A stretch of DNA of 64,000 nucleotides from Echinicola strongylocentroti (GTDB lineage Bacteria > Bacteroidota > Bacteroidia > Cytophagales > Cyclobacteriaceae): contig NZ_CP030041.1 in NCBI RefSeq assembly GCF_003260975.1, forward strand, positions 6,188,145 to 6,252,144. Reading direction: 5' to 3'. The notes under the pieces were generated by a model, which saw only the letters and a list, made by a program, of their open reading frames with translations, was not told the origin of the DNA and did no database searches. The stretch's first letter is position 1; each line of letters begins with the position of its first letter. Positions 35,453 to 44,319 of this stretch are shown here, in pieces. A program made the position numbers and the translations under genes.

Positions 35453-37444
35453 TTATGGAATGATGGTGTTGTTTTCCATCACATAGGTGTCTTCATTTTT
35501 ATATTGCTGAAAGGCCGTGTTCAGCCTTTCATAGACATTGGAATCTTCTACTGGGTCAATATTCAAGTTGTCAGTAATAATATACGTCTTATCGTCAGAA
35601 AGATAATATTGACCACTCAAGTAGTCCACAAATTGGTATTTGTTCCTCTTTAAGGCATGGGTGATGTTGGATTGGAACTGTGCCGTTGTATCCAAGACAT
35701 CACCCCTCCAAGCCACTTCCTGCGGGACATTTACTCCATAATTAGTCTTTAAGTAGGAAAGAATACTATTGGGTACTTCAAAATGTGTTGTTACGGCAGC
35801 CATAATCTTCGGATTTTTGAGTTTTGGAGAATAAATCATGAGAGGGACATGAAACCGGTCAATTAGCGATGACATCGGGATCTCCGGCAAACGATGGTCT
35901 CCAGTGATAATAAATATGGTGTTTTCAAAGTCTTTACGATTTTGATAGGATGTAAAAAAATCTTTGATGGCATCATCCACATACATAATGCTCGCCAACT
36001 CTTTTTTGTAATTGGAAAGGCTAATGGAAGGATGGGAATATCCGTTCTGATCCAAAAGAGCCTCTACTTTTTTAGTATAATAGCGTTGCTCCGGAATGAC
36101 GAATGGCGAATGTGAAGACATGGTTTGGAAAATATTGACTTGGGCTTGCTTGGTGGAAGGAATCCTTCTAAGGCCATTTTTGAAATTTTCCTTATCCGCA
36201 TATCCCCAAGAGAAGCCATTGCTCTCAGCGGGTGATTTCTTGAATTCTTTATCAAAATCATCAATGTCGACTATATTGTCCACCTGTTGATATTGCATAA
36301 ATTGGTCGGCATTGTCAAAGGTTTTGTCCCACCCAATAAAATAATTGAGCTGATAACCATTATCCTTCATGGCAGAAAGCATGGTCTGATGCTTAGGATA
36401 TGGGGTAGCTTCCATAAACCCATTATCTCCAAAAGGCAAACCGCCAAATAGACCAGGCAATACGCCAAAAGTACGGCCAGTTGTTGATAAAGTGTTCTTC
36501 CAGTACAGGCTATGGCCCGTCAAAGAATCCAAAAATGGCGTCCAACTTCCCAAATATGCTTCAGGCCCAGAATAGGCTTTTCCCAAGCCTTCAACGATTA
36601 TGAAAACAAAGTTTGGTTTTGTTTCGAATGGTTCGAAATAATCCCCAAGCACATCTGGATAGTTGTTTTTGTGCAGAAAGGGATATTGGGTGTCTGTATA
36701 TTCCTTTTGGAATAGACTGTTTTCAGAGGAAATAGAAGACAGGTAAAAATCAAAATAGATGTTTTTTGCACGAGCAAAATAGTCGTAAGACTCCTCATAT
36801 AGGAAAAGGGATTTATTCTCGGCGAGTGTGGTTTGGATACCACTGAGCCCTTTGATCGTAGTAATAGGAGAAAACAATAAAATGGCCAATAATCCAAAAG
36901 CCACTGCCGGCATATAAAGTGCCGTTTTTTGTTGCAATTTGATATACCTCCCCAAGCTAAAAAGTAAATAGAAAATTATCCAACTCAATAAAAGGCCTCC
37001 CAGGGTATATAAATTAAGCATGCCTGCAGTTTTTACCGTTTCCTCCATATCTTTGGCTGAATAAGTGTATAAGTCTGCGCCTAAAGGTACCAGTGTTTGG
37101 GAAAAGTAAATGGTCAAGCCTATTTGTAGCAAAACCAATAAACTTAGGGCCAATTTCAGAAGGAAATAGGATATTTTAGGAAATACCAATCCCAGGAACA
37201 GCTGAACAATAAAAAATAGTCCCACAGCATATAGGCCCCACTCCAGAGATTGCAGTAGATTGGTAATCAAAATATTGGGATGGTCAAGAATAGCAATATG
37301 GTGTTTTTTACCTATCCACAGCACTTCCCAAAAACACAAAATGATTTGCAAAAACAGGAAAATCAACCCTATTTGCCAGAATTTAATCAAATTGCGTGTA
37401 ATTTTGTCCAGTAGTGTTGATTGGATTCCTGTTTTTTGACTCAT
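35453..37444 (-). CDS. LtaS-like membrane-anchored alkaline phosphatase/sulfatase-superfamily enzyme
   Basis: The start is set at 37444 (MSQKTGIQS), since the upstream extension has no family features. Five membrane helices occupy about residues 20-200, followed by an outward-facing catalytic domain, the layout of lipoteichoic-acid synthases and phosphoethanolamine/phosphoglycerol transferases. Catalytic stations: FVFIIVEGLGKAYSG (metal Glu), STTGRTFGVLPG (Thr nucleophile candidate), SSHSPFVIP and FIITGDHRLPE (metal Asp-His). Gram-negative members transfer phosphoglycerol or phosphoethanolamine to periplasmic glycans or lipids. It is divergent from a small methyltransferase gene, about 100 bases away. 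Substrate unknown. Confidence 0.88.
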   Translation of the reverse strand: MSQKTGIQSTLLDKITRNLIKFWQIGLIFLFLQIILCFWEVLWIGKKHHIAILDHPNILITNLLQSLEWGLYAVGLFFIVQLFLGLVFPKISYFLLKLALSLLVLLQIGLTIYFSQTLVPLGADLYTYSAKDMEETVKTAGMLNLYTLGGLLLSWIIFYLLFSLGRYIKLQQKTALYMPAVAFGLLAILLFSPITTIKGLSGIQTTLAENKSLFLYEESYDYFARAKNIYFDFYLSSISSENSLFQKEYTDTQYPFLHKNNYPDVLGDYFEPFETKPNFVFIIVEGLGKAYSGPEAYLGSWTPFLDSLTGHSLYWKNTLSTTGRTFGVLPGLFGGLPFGDNGFMEATPYPKHQTMLSAMKDNGYQLNYFIGWDKTFDNADQFMQYQQVDNIVDIDDFDKEFKKSPAESNGFSWGYADKENFKNGLRRIPSTKQAQVNIFQTMSSHSPFVIPEQRYYTKKVEALLDQNGYSHPSISLSNYKKELASIMYVDDAIKDFFTSYQNRKDFENTIFIITGDHRLPEIPMSSLIDRFHVPLMIYSPKLKNPKIMAAVTTHFEVPNSILSYLKTNYGVNVPQEVAWRGDVLDTTAQFQSNITHALKRNKYQFVDYLSGQYYLSDDKTYIITDNLNIDPVEDSNVYERLNTAFQQYKNEDTYVMENNTIIP

Positions 37445-37546
37445 TTCTTTTCGATTAACAGTTTCTTTTCGAGAGGTTAAATTACAACATATCAACAATT
37501 TTGACACAAAATAACTATATTGATCAATAAATTCGAAAAATAAAAA

Positions 37547-38089
37547 ATGAATAAAAGTTCCTTAATCAAAGAACTCTTTTCCAATATAAAGACCACTGGA
37601 GCGGTAACCTTTAGCTCCAAATATTTGGTAAATAAGATGTTGTCCTTTGCCGATTTTAAAGGTGCAAAGGTAATAGTGGAGTTAGGAGGTGGAGATGGAA
37701 GTATCACCAGAGGGATCATCGATCGCATGGATGATGATGCCGTCTTGTTTGTTTTTGAGATCAGCGAAGCCTTTTGCGAGAACCTCAAGAGACAATTTCC
37801 CCAGAAAAACGTTCATATAATTTGTGATTCGGCAGCAAGCATGGATAATTACCTTAACGGAGAAGGTGCGGACTTGATATTATCCTCTTTACCTTTTAGC
37901 CTTATACCCAAGGAAGCCAGAATGGAAATTTATATGAAAAGCCGATCTAACTTAAAGGAGACCGGCTATTTTATACAAATATGCTATAGTTATTTGTTAA
38001 AATTCCAGTTTGCCAATTACTTCCAAAGTATCAAAACTGCTTTTACACTCAGGAATTTTCCACCAGCATTCATCATGATATGCAATTAA
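37547..38089 (+). CDS. class I SAM-dependent methyltransferase (phospholipid methyltransferase-like)
   Basis: 180 residues with motif I VIVELGGGDGSITRGI, an acidic residue after the next strand (FVFEISEAF) and LILSSLPFSLIP as motif IV. The layout resembles short rRNA adenine dimethylase-like and PmtA-type phospholipid N-methyltransferases; the N-terminal TTGAVTFSSKYLVNKM recalls the membrane-binding helix region of PmtA proteins. It sits head-to-head with the LtaS-like gene, so a role in envelope lipid or head-group modification is possible but inferred. Confidence 0.78.
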   Translation: MNKSSLIKELFSNIKTTGAVTFSSKYLVNKMLSFADFKGAKVIVELGGGDGSITRGIIDRMDDDAVLFVFEISEAFCENLKRQFPQKNVHIICDSAASMDNYLNGEGADLILSSLPFSLIPKEARMEIYMKSRSNLKETGYFIQICYSYLLKFQFANYFQSIKTAFTLRNFPPAFIMICN

Positions 38090-38261
38090 TACCAGAAAAT
38101 AGTGAATTAGTGGAGTAACCCATCGGCATCATAAAAGTAAAGTGGCACAGAAAACCTTTTGAGGGAATGGTAAAGTAGTTATTCAGTCAAACTACCAATG
38201 CTGTCATAGCGGAAAGACGATGCGAACTATACGTTACTGGTAGACCTTGGAGATATCCGAT

Positions 38262-38269
38262 TAATTTTG
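38262..38269 (+). promoter_or_regulatory. possible -7 element for the radical SAM gene
   Basis: TAATTTTG fits TAnnTTTG and lies 56 bases before the start at 38326. A matching -33 TTTG is not seen. The region 38090-38325 holds nothing else recognisable. Confidence 0.3.
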
Positions 38270-38325
38270 GGACATTTCATGTCTTAGATTTTCCTGCTTG
38301 ACCAATAACCATTAACTTCAAGTTA

Positions 38326-39381
38326 ATGAATAATGAGGTTTTTAAAGGCAGAGGATCAAAGATAGCACCGCACAACCCCTATTTGAAGAGAAGGGAGGTT
38401 ACGGAACATATAGAGGGATTAGATGAAGAAAAACACATCGAAAAACCGGTGACAAAATTTTATCAAGAGCATTCCAAAAAAGCCTTGAGTATTAATGACA
38501 GCCCGGATTTGCCCTTAAATTATTCCGTCAATCCCTATCAAGGATGTGAGCATGGTTGTGTTTATTGCTATGCCCGTAATTCCCACCAATATTGGGGATT
38601 CGATGCAGGATTGGGGTTTGAAACCAATATTATAATAAAAAGTGATATAGACCAAGTACTCCGGAAGCAGTTTAAAGCAAAAACCTACCAGCCCAAGCCG
38701 ATTATGCTCTCAGGAAACACCGACTGCTATCAGCCAGTGGAAAAAAAACATCAGTTGACTAGAAAAATCCTGAAGCTCTGTCTCGAAGTGGGACATCCGG
38801 TAAGTGTGATAACCAAAAACAGCCTTATCCAGAGAGACGAGGAACTATTGGAGCAGCTAGCTTCAAAACGACTAGTTCATGTTTATTTTTCCCTTAATCA
38901 CCTGGATCCGCATCTCAAAGCCAAACTGGAACCCCGAACAGCTACGGCCCAAAAGAAGTTGTCTCTTATTCAAAGGTTTAGTGAGCGGGGAATTCCTTGT
39001 GGGGTGATGGTAGCACCGCTGATACCTGCGCTAAACACCCAAGATATCCCCGAGATACTTAGGTTAAGTGCAGAAGCTGGAGCCTTAGCTGCGGGGTACA
39101 CCGTCGTGAGACTTAACGGAAACGTCAAGGAAGTCTTCAGGTCGTGGATATACGAGGCCTTTCCAGACAGAGCAACTAAGGTACTGCATCAAATAGAACA
39201 AATGCATGGTGGAAAGCTCAACGATACAGAATGGGGCAGACGAATAAAGGGGAATGGCCCAATAGCAACGATGATCCATCAGTTATTTACCAAGTCCAGA
39301 GACTACTTCATGAAAGACAGATGCATGCCTGAATTTGATCTATCTGCATTCAATGCCCACGGTCAATTGCGTTTATTCTAA
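38326..39381 (+). CDS. PA0069 family radical SAM protein
   Basis: 351 residues. The cluster motif is Cys74-x3-Cys78-x2-Cys81 in YQGCEHGCVYCYARNS, binding a [4Fe-4S] cluster for SAM cleavage. The spacing and following YWGFDAGLGFE match the PA0069/SplB-related group of small radical SAM proteins. Further conserved stretches are LSGNTDCYQPVE, VITKNSLIQRD, LEPRTATAQKKL and APLIPALN. SplB-like members repair spore photoproduct, but the reaction of the PA0069 group is not established. It is followed after 12 bases by a DUF3253 gene, likely co-transcribed. Confidence 0.93.
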   Translation: MNNEVFKGRGSKIAPHNPYLKRREVTEHIEGLDEEKHIEKPVTKFYQEHSKKALSINDSPDLPLNYSVNPYQGCEHGCVYCYARNSHQYWGFDAGLGFETNIIIKSDIDQVLRKQFKAKTYQPKPIMLSGNTDCYQPVEKKHQLTRKILKLCLEVGHPVSVITKNSLIQRDEELLEQLASKRLVHVYFSLNHLDPHLKAKLEPRTATAQKKLSLIQRFSERGIPCGVMVAPLIPALNTQDIPEILRLSAEAGALAAGYTVVRLNGNVKEVFRSWIYEAFPDRATKVLHQIEQMHGGKLNDTEWGRRIKGNGPIATMIHQLFTKSRDYFMKDRCMPEFDLSAFNAHGQLRLF

Positions 39382-39393
39382 CCACCTTTAATA

Positions 39394-39597
39394 ATGGATA
39401 CTATTTTGGAAATTGCTATTTTAGAAATGGGTCGGCAAAAAGGGGACATGCCTTTTACCTGTGAGGATGTCGTTAGGTGGATTTATCCCCAAGACTGGAG
39501 ACATTTCAAGAAAGATGTTCAGTTTACTGCCGATCATCTGGAGGAAAAAGGAAGGATTACACTCTCTGGTCAAGGCGAAATACGAATAATAAAATAA
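39394..39597 (+). CDS. DUF3253 family small protein
   Basis: 67 residues matching the DUF3253 pattern: an N-terminal helix (ILEIAILEMGRQKG), then FTCEDVVRWIYPQDWRHFKK, VQFTADHLEEKGRI and a short strand (GEIRIIK), which together look like a winged helix. Function of the family is unknown. It follows the PA0069-type radical SAM gene by 12 bases, so the two are probably one operon. Confidence 0.8.
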   Translation: MDTILEIAILEMGRQKGDMPFTCEDVVRWIYPQDWRHFKKDVQFTADHLEEKGRITLSGQGEIRIIK

Positions 39598-39925
39598 AGC
39601 AACAAAAGAACCGCTAGGACGTAACCTTCATTAAGCCCGATTGAACTCGGATTATGCGTTAGGAATCGTAGTGAGAGCTGAAATTGCAAGAAAATCAGTT
39701 AGTTTGGAGGTATTAGCGTAGCACCGCTACGGTTATGCCGAAAACTAAAGTGAAACGGCTGATTTTGAAGCAGTTTCAGGTCGCAACACCTGTGCGCCGT
39801 GGCGTAGATAGGCTAATGCATATTCCGGGTTGAAGCATTAAGAATGGTAATAGCCTGTCGCGACTGGTGTCGTGACGACCAGCAAGTGCTAATGCGGGAA
39901 AAATGTCCCATTATAAAATAAAGCT
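39598..39925. other. intergenic region filled by a dispersed inverted-repeat element
   Basis: About 330 bases, two thirds of which is the repeat at 39630-39836. To its right, 39850-39890 contains a smaller CTGGT...ACCAG stem. No coding sequence seen. Confidence 0.6.
39630..39836 (+). repeat. ~205-bp imperfect inverted-repeat element (MITE/REP-like)
   Basis: The two halves are mutually complementary. CGGATTATGCGTTAG near the left end matches the reverse complement of CTAATGCATATTCCG near the right end at 13 of 15 positions; GCTGAAATTGC...AAAATCAG matches the complement of CTGATTTTGAAGCAGTTTCAG. The apex is CGTAGC-ACC-GCTACG at about 39716-39730. The whole can fold into one long hairpin. One arm recurs at 12505-12620 in opposite orientation, so the element is dispersed. 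No open reading frame is inside. Confidence 0.75.
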
Positions 39926-40504
39926 ATGAAAACACTCCCACAAACACCACTTCCTTCCGTTCCTGATGGCAAAGAAATCGCCACATTGGCAGCGGGTTGT
40001 TTTTGGTGTATCGAGGCGGTATTCCAAAATTTAAGGGGCATAGAAGGAATTATGCCTGGTTATTCAGGAGGATTTGTAATGGATCCATCATACCAGGAAA
40101 TCACCACCGGTACTACTGGCCATGCTGAGGCTATTCAGTTTTTCTATGATCCAAGTCTGATTTCCTATCAAGATTTGCTAGAGGTATTTTGGGGCACCCA
40201 TGATCCTACCACGCTAAACCAGCAGGGTGCAGATGTCGGACCTCAATACCGCTCGGCGATATTTTACCATTCAGCGGCACAGCAAAAAACAGCTGAAGAA
40301 TTTAAACAACTCATCGATAAGGCAGGGGTGTACGAAAAGCCCATCGTCACAGAAATCACGGCATTTACCAATTTTTACCCAGCAGAAAATTATCACCTCA
40401 ATTACTATGAAAACCACGCCAACCAACCCTATTGCCAAATCATGATCAAACCCAAACTTGAAAAGCTCAAGAAGGTATTTGGGCAGCATACTAAATTGAT
40501 ATAA
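39926..40504 (+). CDS. msrA: peptide-methionine (S)-S-oxide reductase MsrA
   Basis: MsrA reduces methionine-S-sulfoxide in proteins, repairing oxidative damage. The catalytic block GCFWCIEAVF has its nucleophile at Cys25; GYSGG and HAEAIQF are also typical, and NYHLNYYENH near the C-terminus matches the family substrate region. The length of 192 residues is normal for a cytoplasmic single-domain MsrA, and no signal peptide is present. It is a single gene between a repeat element and a DUF6909 gene. Confidence 0.97.
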   Translation: MKTLPQTPLPSVPDGKEIATLAAGCFWCIEAVFQNLRGIEGIMPGYSGGFVMDPSYQEITTGTTGHAEAIQFFYDPSLISYQDLLEVFWGTHDPTTLNQQGADVGPQYRSAIFYHSAAQQKTAEEFKQLIDKAGVYEKPIVTEITAFTNFYPAENYHLNYYENHANQPYCQIMIKPKLEKLKKVFGQHTKLI

Positions 40505-40748
40505 TGTAGAGAAGCGTAGTAAAGCCAGATGGAGACCAAATTATCCTGAAAAAGCAGTAGCGATGTTATATAAAAATAGGTATAGGAGCATCTTAGGGGA
40601 AACAGGTCTCTTCCAAGGATATTTATCATGCTAACTAAAAATACAACTATTCCCAAGAAATATCCACTGTGAGGAATGGTCACTCCGATATTTAATGTAA
40701 TTTCGGATAATATATTTACCTTTTTTTAAAGATTTCAACACCACTGTT

Positions 40749-42416
40749 ATGAGAACAAGAGCGCAAGAATCAAGGGCAGCCATCGAGCGATTGTACATCA
40801 CCATGCGCCACCTTTTTATGCGGGGCAATTATAAACCATTAGGTGTTTCAGGTGAATCATTGATCAGCGCGCTGTTGGTGTTGCGTCCAGAAATCTATGG
40901 ACTGATTACCGAGTCGGAAAAAGTAGAACTAGACGGCTTGCTCTATGTCATGGAGAGATTGCCGAGAGGAATAGAAGAGTGCCGCTACATCAGACTGATC
41001 AGTAGAGAAGGATATGAACATTCTGAATTCGAAACATTGATTCCATCCAAGCGCAGGAGAAACTGCTATAGAGTAGATGAGGACCAAATGTTTGTGGAGA
41101 TGACAAGGGGGAAAAGTGATATTTACGACATTCTTACGCACTTAACATTTCTTTTCATTGAAGCCGAAAAAATCCGTCTTAACAGTACAGACAGTAAGGA
41201 ACGGATCCATCTCAACTGGAAAATGCTTGAAAAAATTGTGGAAAAAGAAGATCAGGGAGAGCCTTTTGATTCTGAAGCCGCTTGTTCTTATCTTAGCCAT
41301 TTGACTGGAAGGACATTTGACAAAACCCAACAAGCTATCCGGAAGTTTGAAGCCTCCAGTAATTCCAATAGCCTCTATTCGATTGTTTACCATCTTGGAA
41401 AACTCTCCATGGACGAGGCCATGCACGATATAGATAGGGAAATCAGTTTTTCGGCTACACTGCGAGAGCGGATAGGTCATCATGTGTATGGCGAAATGTG
41501 GGCACATAATATAAAGTCCATCCTTGACAACAACAACCTGCTCCACCGCCCAATCCATATTATCAGTGCTAACCTTCACAGTATTTTAAATACCGTATAT
41601 GGCCACCAAGCACTGAACTTGAAAAGTTTTGAGGAGCTAGAGCAAGTAGCAGAAGATATTAGCTTGGGAAAGAAAAACAACAAAGCAAAAACTATCCTGA
41701 GCTATGCCCATAAGCATGGCTACATAGAGGTGCCGGATTTGTCAGGTACGAATATAGGGGCACAAATCATCGATACCGCAAAGATGACATCGAGCACGTT
41801 GATCCCCGGGGTGGACTTACCTAAAGAAACATCCAAGCGCCCAGTCATCGTAGTGATGGATTATGCATTTGGTGAGCAAGCTTATGAATGCTTTGATGAA
41901 TTGTTAAAGCCCTTTGAGACCGGCAAGCAGTCCATTCCACTGGACGTGGTCTCTGCTTCTATCATGGGCAAAGCAGGTATTTTGGAGGGAAATAAAGGCG
42001 ACCTGATGATACCTAACAGTCATGTCTTTGAAGGAACTGCAGATAATTACCCTTTCAAGAACCAATTACGGAAAGATGACTTCGAAGGGTATGGATTAGG
42101 TGTTTATGAGGGACCGATGATCACCGTTCTGGGTACCTCACTCCAAAACAAAGATGTCCTTAATTACTTCCTCGAATCGTCCTGGAAAGCCATTGGGCTG
42201 GAAATGGAGGGAGCACATTACCAAAAAGCCTTGCAAGCAGCCAGTAAAATAAGAAGAAGTATTCGAAAAAACGTCAACGTGCTATATGCTTATTATGCTT
42301 CTGATAATCCCCTAAAAACAGGAAGCACCTTGGCATCCGGTGGATTGGGAATAGATGGTGTAAAACCCACCTATTTGATCACTTATAAAATTTTGGAAAA
42401 ACTCTTCAAAAGTTAA
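40749..42416 (+). CDS. DUF6909 family protein with nucleoside-phosphorylase-like C-terminus
   Basis: A 555-residue soluble protein, conserved in Bacteroidota and known as DUF6909. The first half is helical (RAAIERLYITMRHLFMRG and later blocks). The second half, from about residue 360, reads VIVVMDYAFGEQAYECFDEL and later AIGLEMEGAHYQKAL, which resembles the active-site block of nucleoside phosphorylases and nucleosidases where a Met-Glu pair holds the ribose. A nucleosidase or nucleotide-sensing role is plausible but unproved. It is not in an obvious operon. Confidence 0.75.
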   Translation: MRTRAQESRAAIERLYITMRHLFMRGNYKPLGVSGESLISALLVLRPEIYGLITESEKVELDGLLYVMERLPRGIEECRYIRLISREGYEHSEFETLIPSKRRRNCYRVDEDQMFVEMTRGKSDIYDILTHLTFLFIEAEKIRLNSTDSKERIHLNWKMLEKIVEKEDQGEPFDSEAACSYLSHLTGRTFDKTQQAIRKFEASSNSNSLYSIVYHLGKLSMDEAMHDIDREISFSATLRERIGHHVYGEMWAHNIKSILDNNNLLHRPIHIISANLHSILNTVYGHQALNLKSFEELEQVAEDISLGKKNNKAKTILSYAHKHGYIEVPDLSGTNIGAQIIDTAKMTSSTLIPGVDLPKETSKRPVIVVMDYAFGEQAYECFDELLKPFETGKQSIPLDVVSASIMGKAGILEGNKGDLMIPNSHVFEGTADNYPFKNQLRKDDFEGYGLGVYEGPMITVLGTSLQNKDVLNYFLESSWKAIGLEMEGAHYQKALQAASKIRRSIRKNVNVLYAYYASDNPLKTGSTLASGGLGIDGVKPTYLITYKILEKLFKS

Positions 42417-42885
42417 TTACCGTTCCAGCCCTGAAACAAAAATACGATAAGGATAATGAGGTAATAACAAAACTGAAGTTTACCTAAAACTTGGTTTCTA
42501 TATTTTTGCCTACACCGTTGTTCCGACAGCTATGCTGAGGAACCACTGGCATTGAGTTGTTCACTCAACACCAGCTATTGGGGCGTTTTATGGAAAACTT
42601 GGCACGGAGGATAATAAGTAAAAGTACATTGGGCAAGGAAACTCAAATCATTTTCTCCCTTTTTTCTTCTCTATGGACTGAAAAACTACTAAATCCATAA
42701 TTGATATGGGATTTAATAGTTAATAGAATCAAAAAATAAATATATTTGTTAGACAATACGAAAGAGAGAAGTCACTACTATCTATCTCTTGCTCAAACAA
42801 TATGGCTCCAAGTAGTTGTTTGACCGCCATTATTTTACCTTAAACACGTAAGCGGAAAAACCGAGCCATTAATCAAGACCAATTT
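42417..42885. other. intergenic region upstream of the DEAD-box helicase gene
   Basis: About 470 bases with no gene. It carries a -7 element at 42741-42748, which leaves a 5' leader of about 130 bases. Long leaders are common for helicase genes that respond to cold. A short GAGTTGTTCACTCAAC-type inverted repeat lies near 42555-42571. Confidence 0.4.
42741..42748 (+). promoter_or_regulatory. possible -7 element for the DEAD-box helicase gene
   Basis: TATATTTG matches TAnnTTTG exactly. A -33 TTTG is not clear at the expected distance. It lies 138 bases before the start codon. Confidence 0.4.
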
Positions 42886-44259
42886 ATGACATCAGATAAT
42901 TTCGAAATTTTTAATTTCAACGAATCACTCCAGGAAGGATTGGATGCTATGGGATTTACCAAGCCAACACCTATCCAAAAAGAAGCTATTCCCGAAATCC
43001 TCAAAGGCAATGATCTGATTGCCTGCGCTCAGACAGGAACCGGAAAAACTGCGGCCTTTATTCTTCCTATTCTTCACAAGATTGCCGAAAAAGGAGACAA
43101 CCAATTCAATACAATGATCATAGCCCCGACGAGGGAGCTTGCTATTCAGATCGACCAGCAGATCCAAGGACTTGCCTACTTTGTAGGGGTAAGTTCAATC
43201 GCCATTTATGGCGGAGGCGACGGGCTGGCCTGGGAGCAGCAGAAGAAGGCCTTGGAACACGGCACGGAAATCGTTGTGGCCACACCAGGCAGACTTATTG
43301 CCTTGTTGGCAGGAGGGAAGATCAAGTTGGATACTTTAGAGCATTTGGTACTGGATGAGGCCGATAGAATGCTTGACATGGGCTTCTCGGATGATATCCT
43401 GAAAATCATCAACTACTTACCCAAAAGCCGCCAGACAGTTCTTTTTTCTGCCACTATGCCTCCTAAAATCCGGCAATTCAGCAAGCAGATTGTTTCGGAT
43501 CCTTCCGAAATCAACATCGCCATCAGTAAAACAGCCAAAGGGGTCACCCAGCTGGTCTACATGGTCCATGATCCAGATAAAGAGAAACTGTTGGAGCAAA
43601 TCCTTACACAAAAAAACTATGAGGCAGTTATAATCTTTGCCTCTACAAAGGATAAAGTCAAAAGTATTTTCAGGACCCTAAAGAAGAAATTCGATACGGA
43701 AGCTTTCCACTCGGACCTCACACAAGAAGAGCGTGAAAATATCATGTCCAATTTTAAAAATAGGTCCCTTAAAATATTAATTGGTACCGATATCATTTCC
43801 AGAGGTATCGATGTAGAAGGAATCGAATTGGTTATCAACTACGATACACCAAATGATCCGGAGGATTATGTACACCGCGTGGGAAGGACTGCCAGAGCCG
43901 ATAAAAAAGGAGAGGCCATCACTTTTGTAAATGATAAAGACCTTTATAAACTCCATAGAATCCAAAATCTTATAGGACTGGAAATCTCCAGAATGGACTT
44001 GCCTGATGGGATAAACAACGCACCTACCTACAAAGAGGGTAAACCGGGAAAAAAGAAAGGACCATCTGGAGGAGGTAGTTTCAAAAAGAGAGACAATAAG
44101 AAGAAACCTAACCATTCAGGTAGAAGTAATAATAAAGGTGAAAAGCCCCAAAATACGACAGAGAAACCTCAACAATCATCAAACCCTGATAGTTCTTCAA
44201 AGACCAAAGATGCTGAAAACGCAGGAAAATTTAAAACAAGACGAAATGTAACTGAATAG
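42886..44259 (+). CDS. DEAD-box ATP-dependent RNA helicase (RhlE-like)
   Basis: 457 residues. The Q motif is near FTKPTPIQKEAIPE; motif I AQTGTGKT, Ia APTRELA, II VLDEADRMLDMGF, III SAT, V TDIISRGID and VI HRVGRTARA are all present. Residues after about 385 form a basic, Gly/Ser/Asn-rich tail (KKKGPSGGGSFKKRDNKK) typical of RhlE-type proteins that contact RNA nonspecifically. It unwinds structured RNA in ribosome assembly, mRNA decay or cold adaptation. Monocistronic, with a strong terminator. Confidence 0.96.
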   Translation: MTSDNFEIFNFNESLQEGLDAMGFTKPTPIQKEAIPEILKGNDLIACAQTGTGKTAAFILPILHKIAEKGDNQFNTMIIAPTRELAIQIDQQIQGLAYFVGVSSIAIYGGGDGLAWEQQKKALEHGTEIVVATPGRLIALLAGGKIKLDTLEHLVLDEADRMLDMGFSDDILKIINYLPKSRQTVLFSATMPPKIRQFSKQIVSDPSEINIAISKTAKGVTQLVYMVHDPDKEKLLEQILTQKNYEAVIIFASTKDKVKSIFRTLKKKFDTEAFHSDLTQEERENIMSNFKNRSLKILIGTDIISRGIDVEGIELVINYDTPNDPEDYVHRVGRTARADKKGEAITFVNDKDLYKLHRIQNLIGLEISRMDLPDGINNAPTYKEGKPGKKKGPSGGGSFKKRDNKKKPNHSGRSNNKGEKPQNTTEKPQQSSNPDSSSKTKDAENAGKFKTRRNVTE

Positions 44260-44283
44260 TCAACCAGTTCATTTAAAATAAAT

Positions 44284-44319
44284 AAAAATCCCACATTATT
44301 AAATTAATGTGGGATTTTT
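44284..44319 (+). terminator. rho-independent terminator after the helicase gene
   Basis: A perfect 15-bp stem (AAAAATCCCACATTA with TAATGTGGGATTTTT) around a 6-base loop, with a T-rich tail ATTTAT. It lies 24 bases past the helicase stop codon and separates that gene from the eCIS operon. Confidence 0.9.

Noticed and set aside
39601..39925. tRNA or structured ncRNA gene
   Set aside because: Strong self-complementarity prompted the idea, but there is no cloverleaf or known RNA signature, and a partial copy elsewhere indicates a dispersed repeat.
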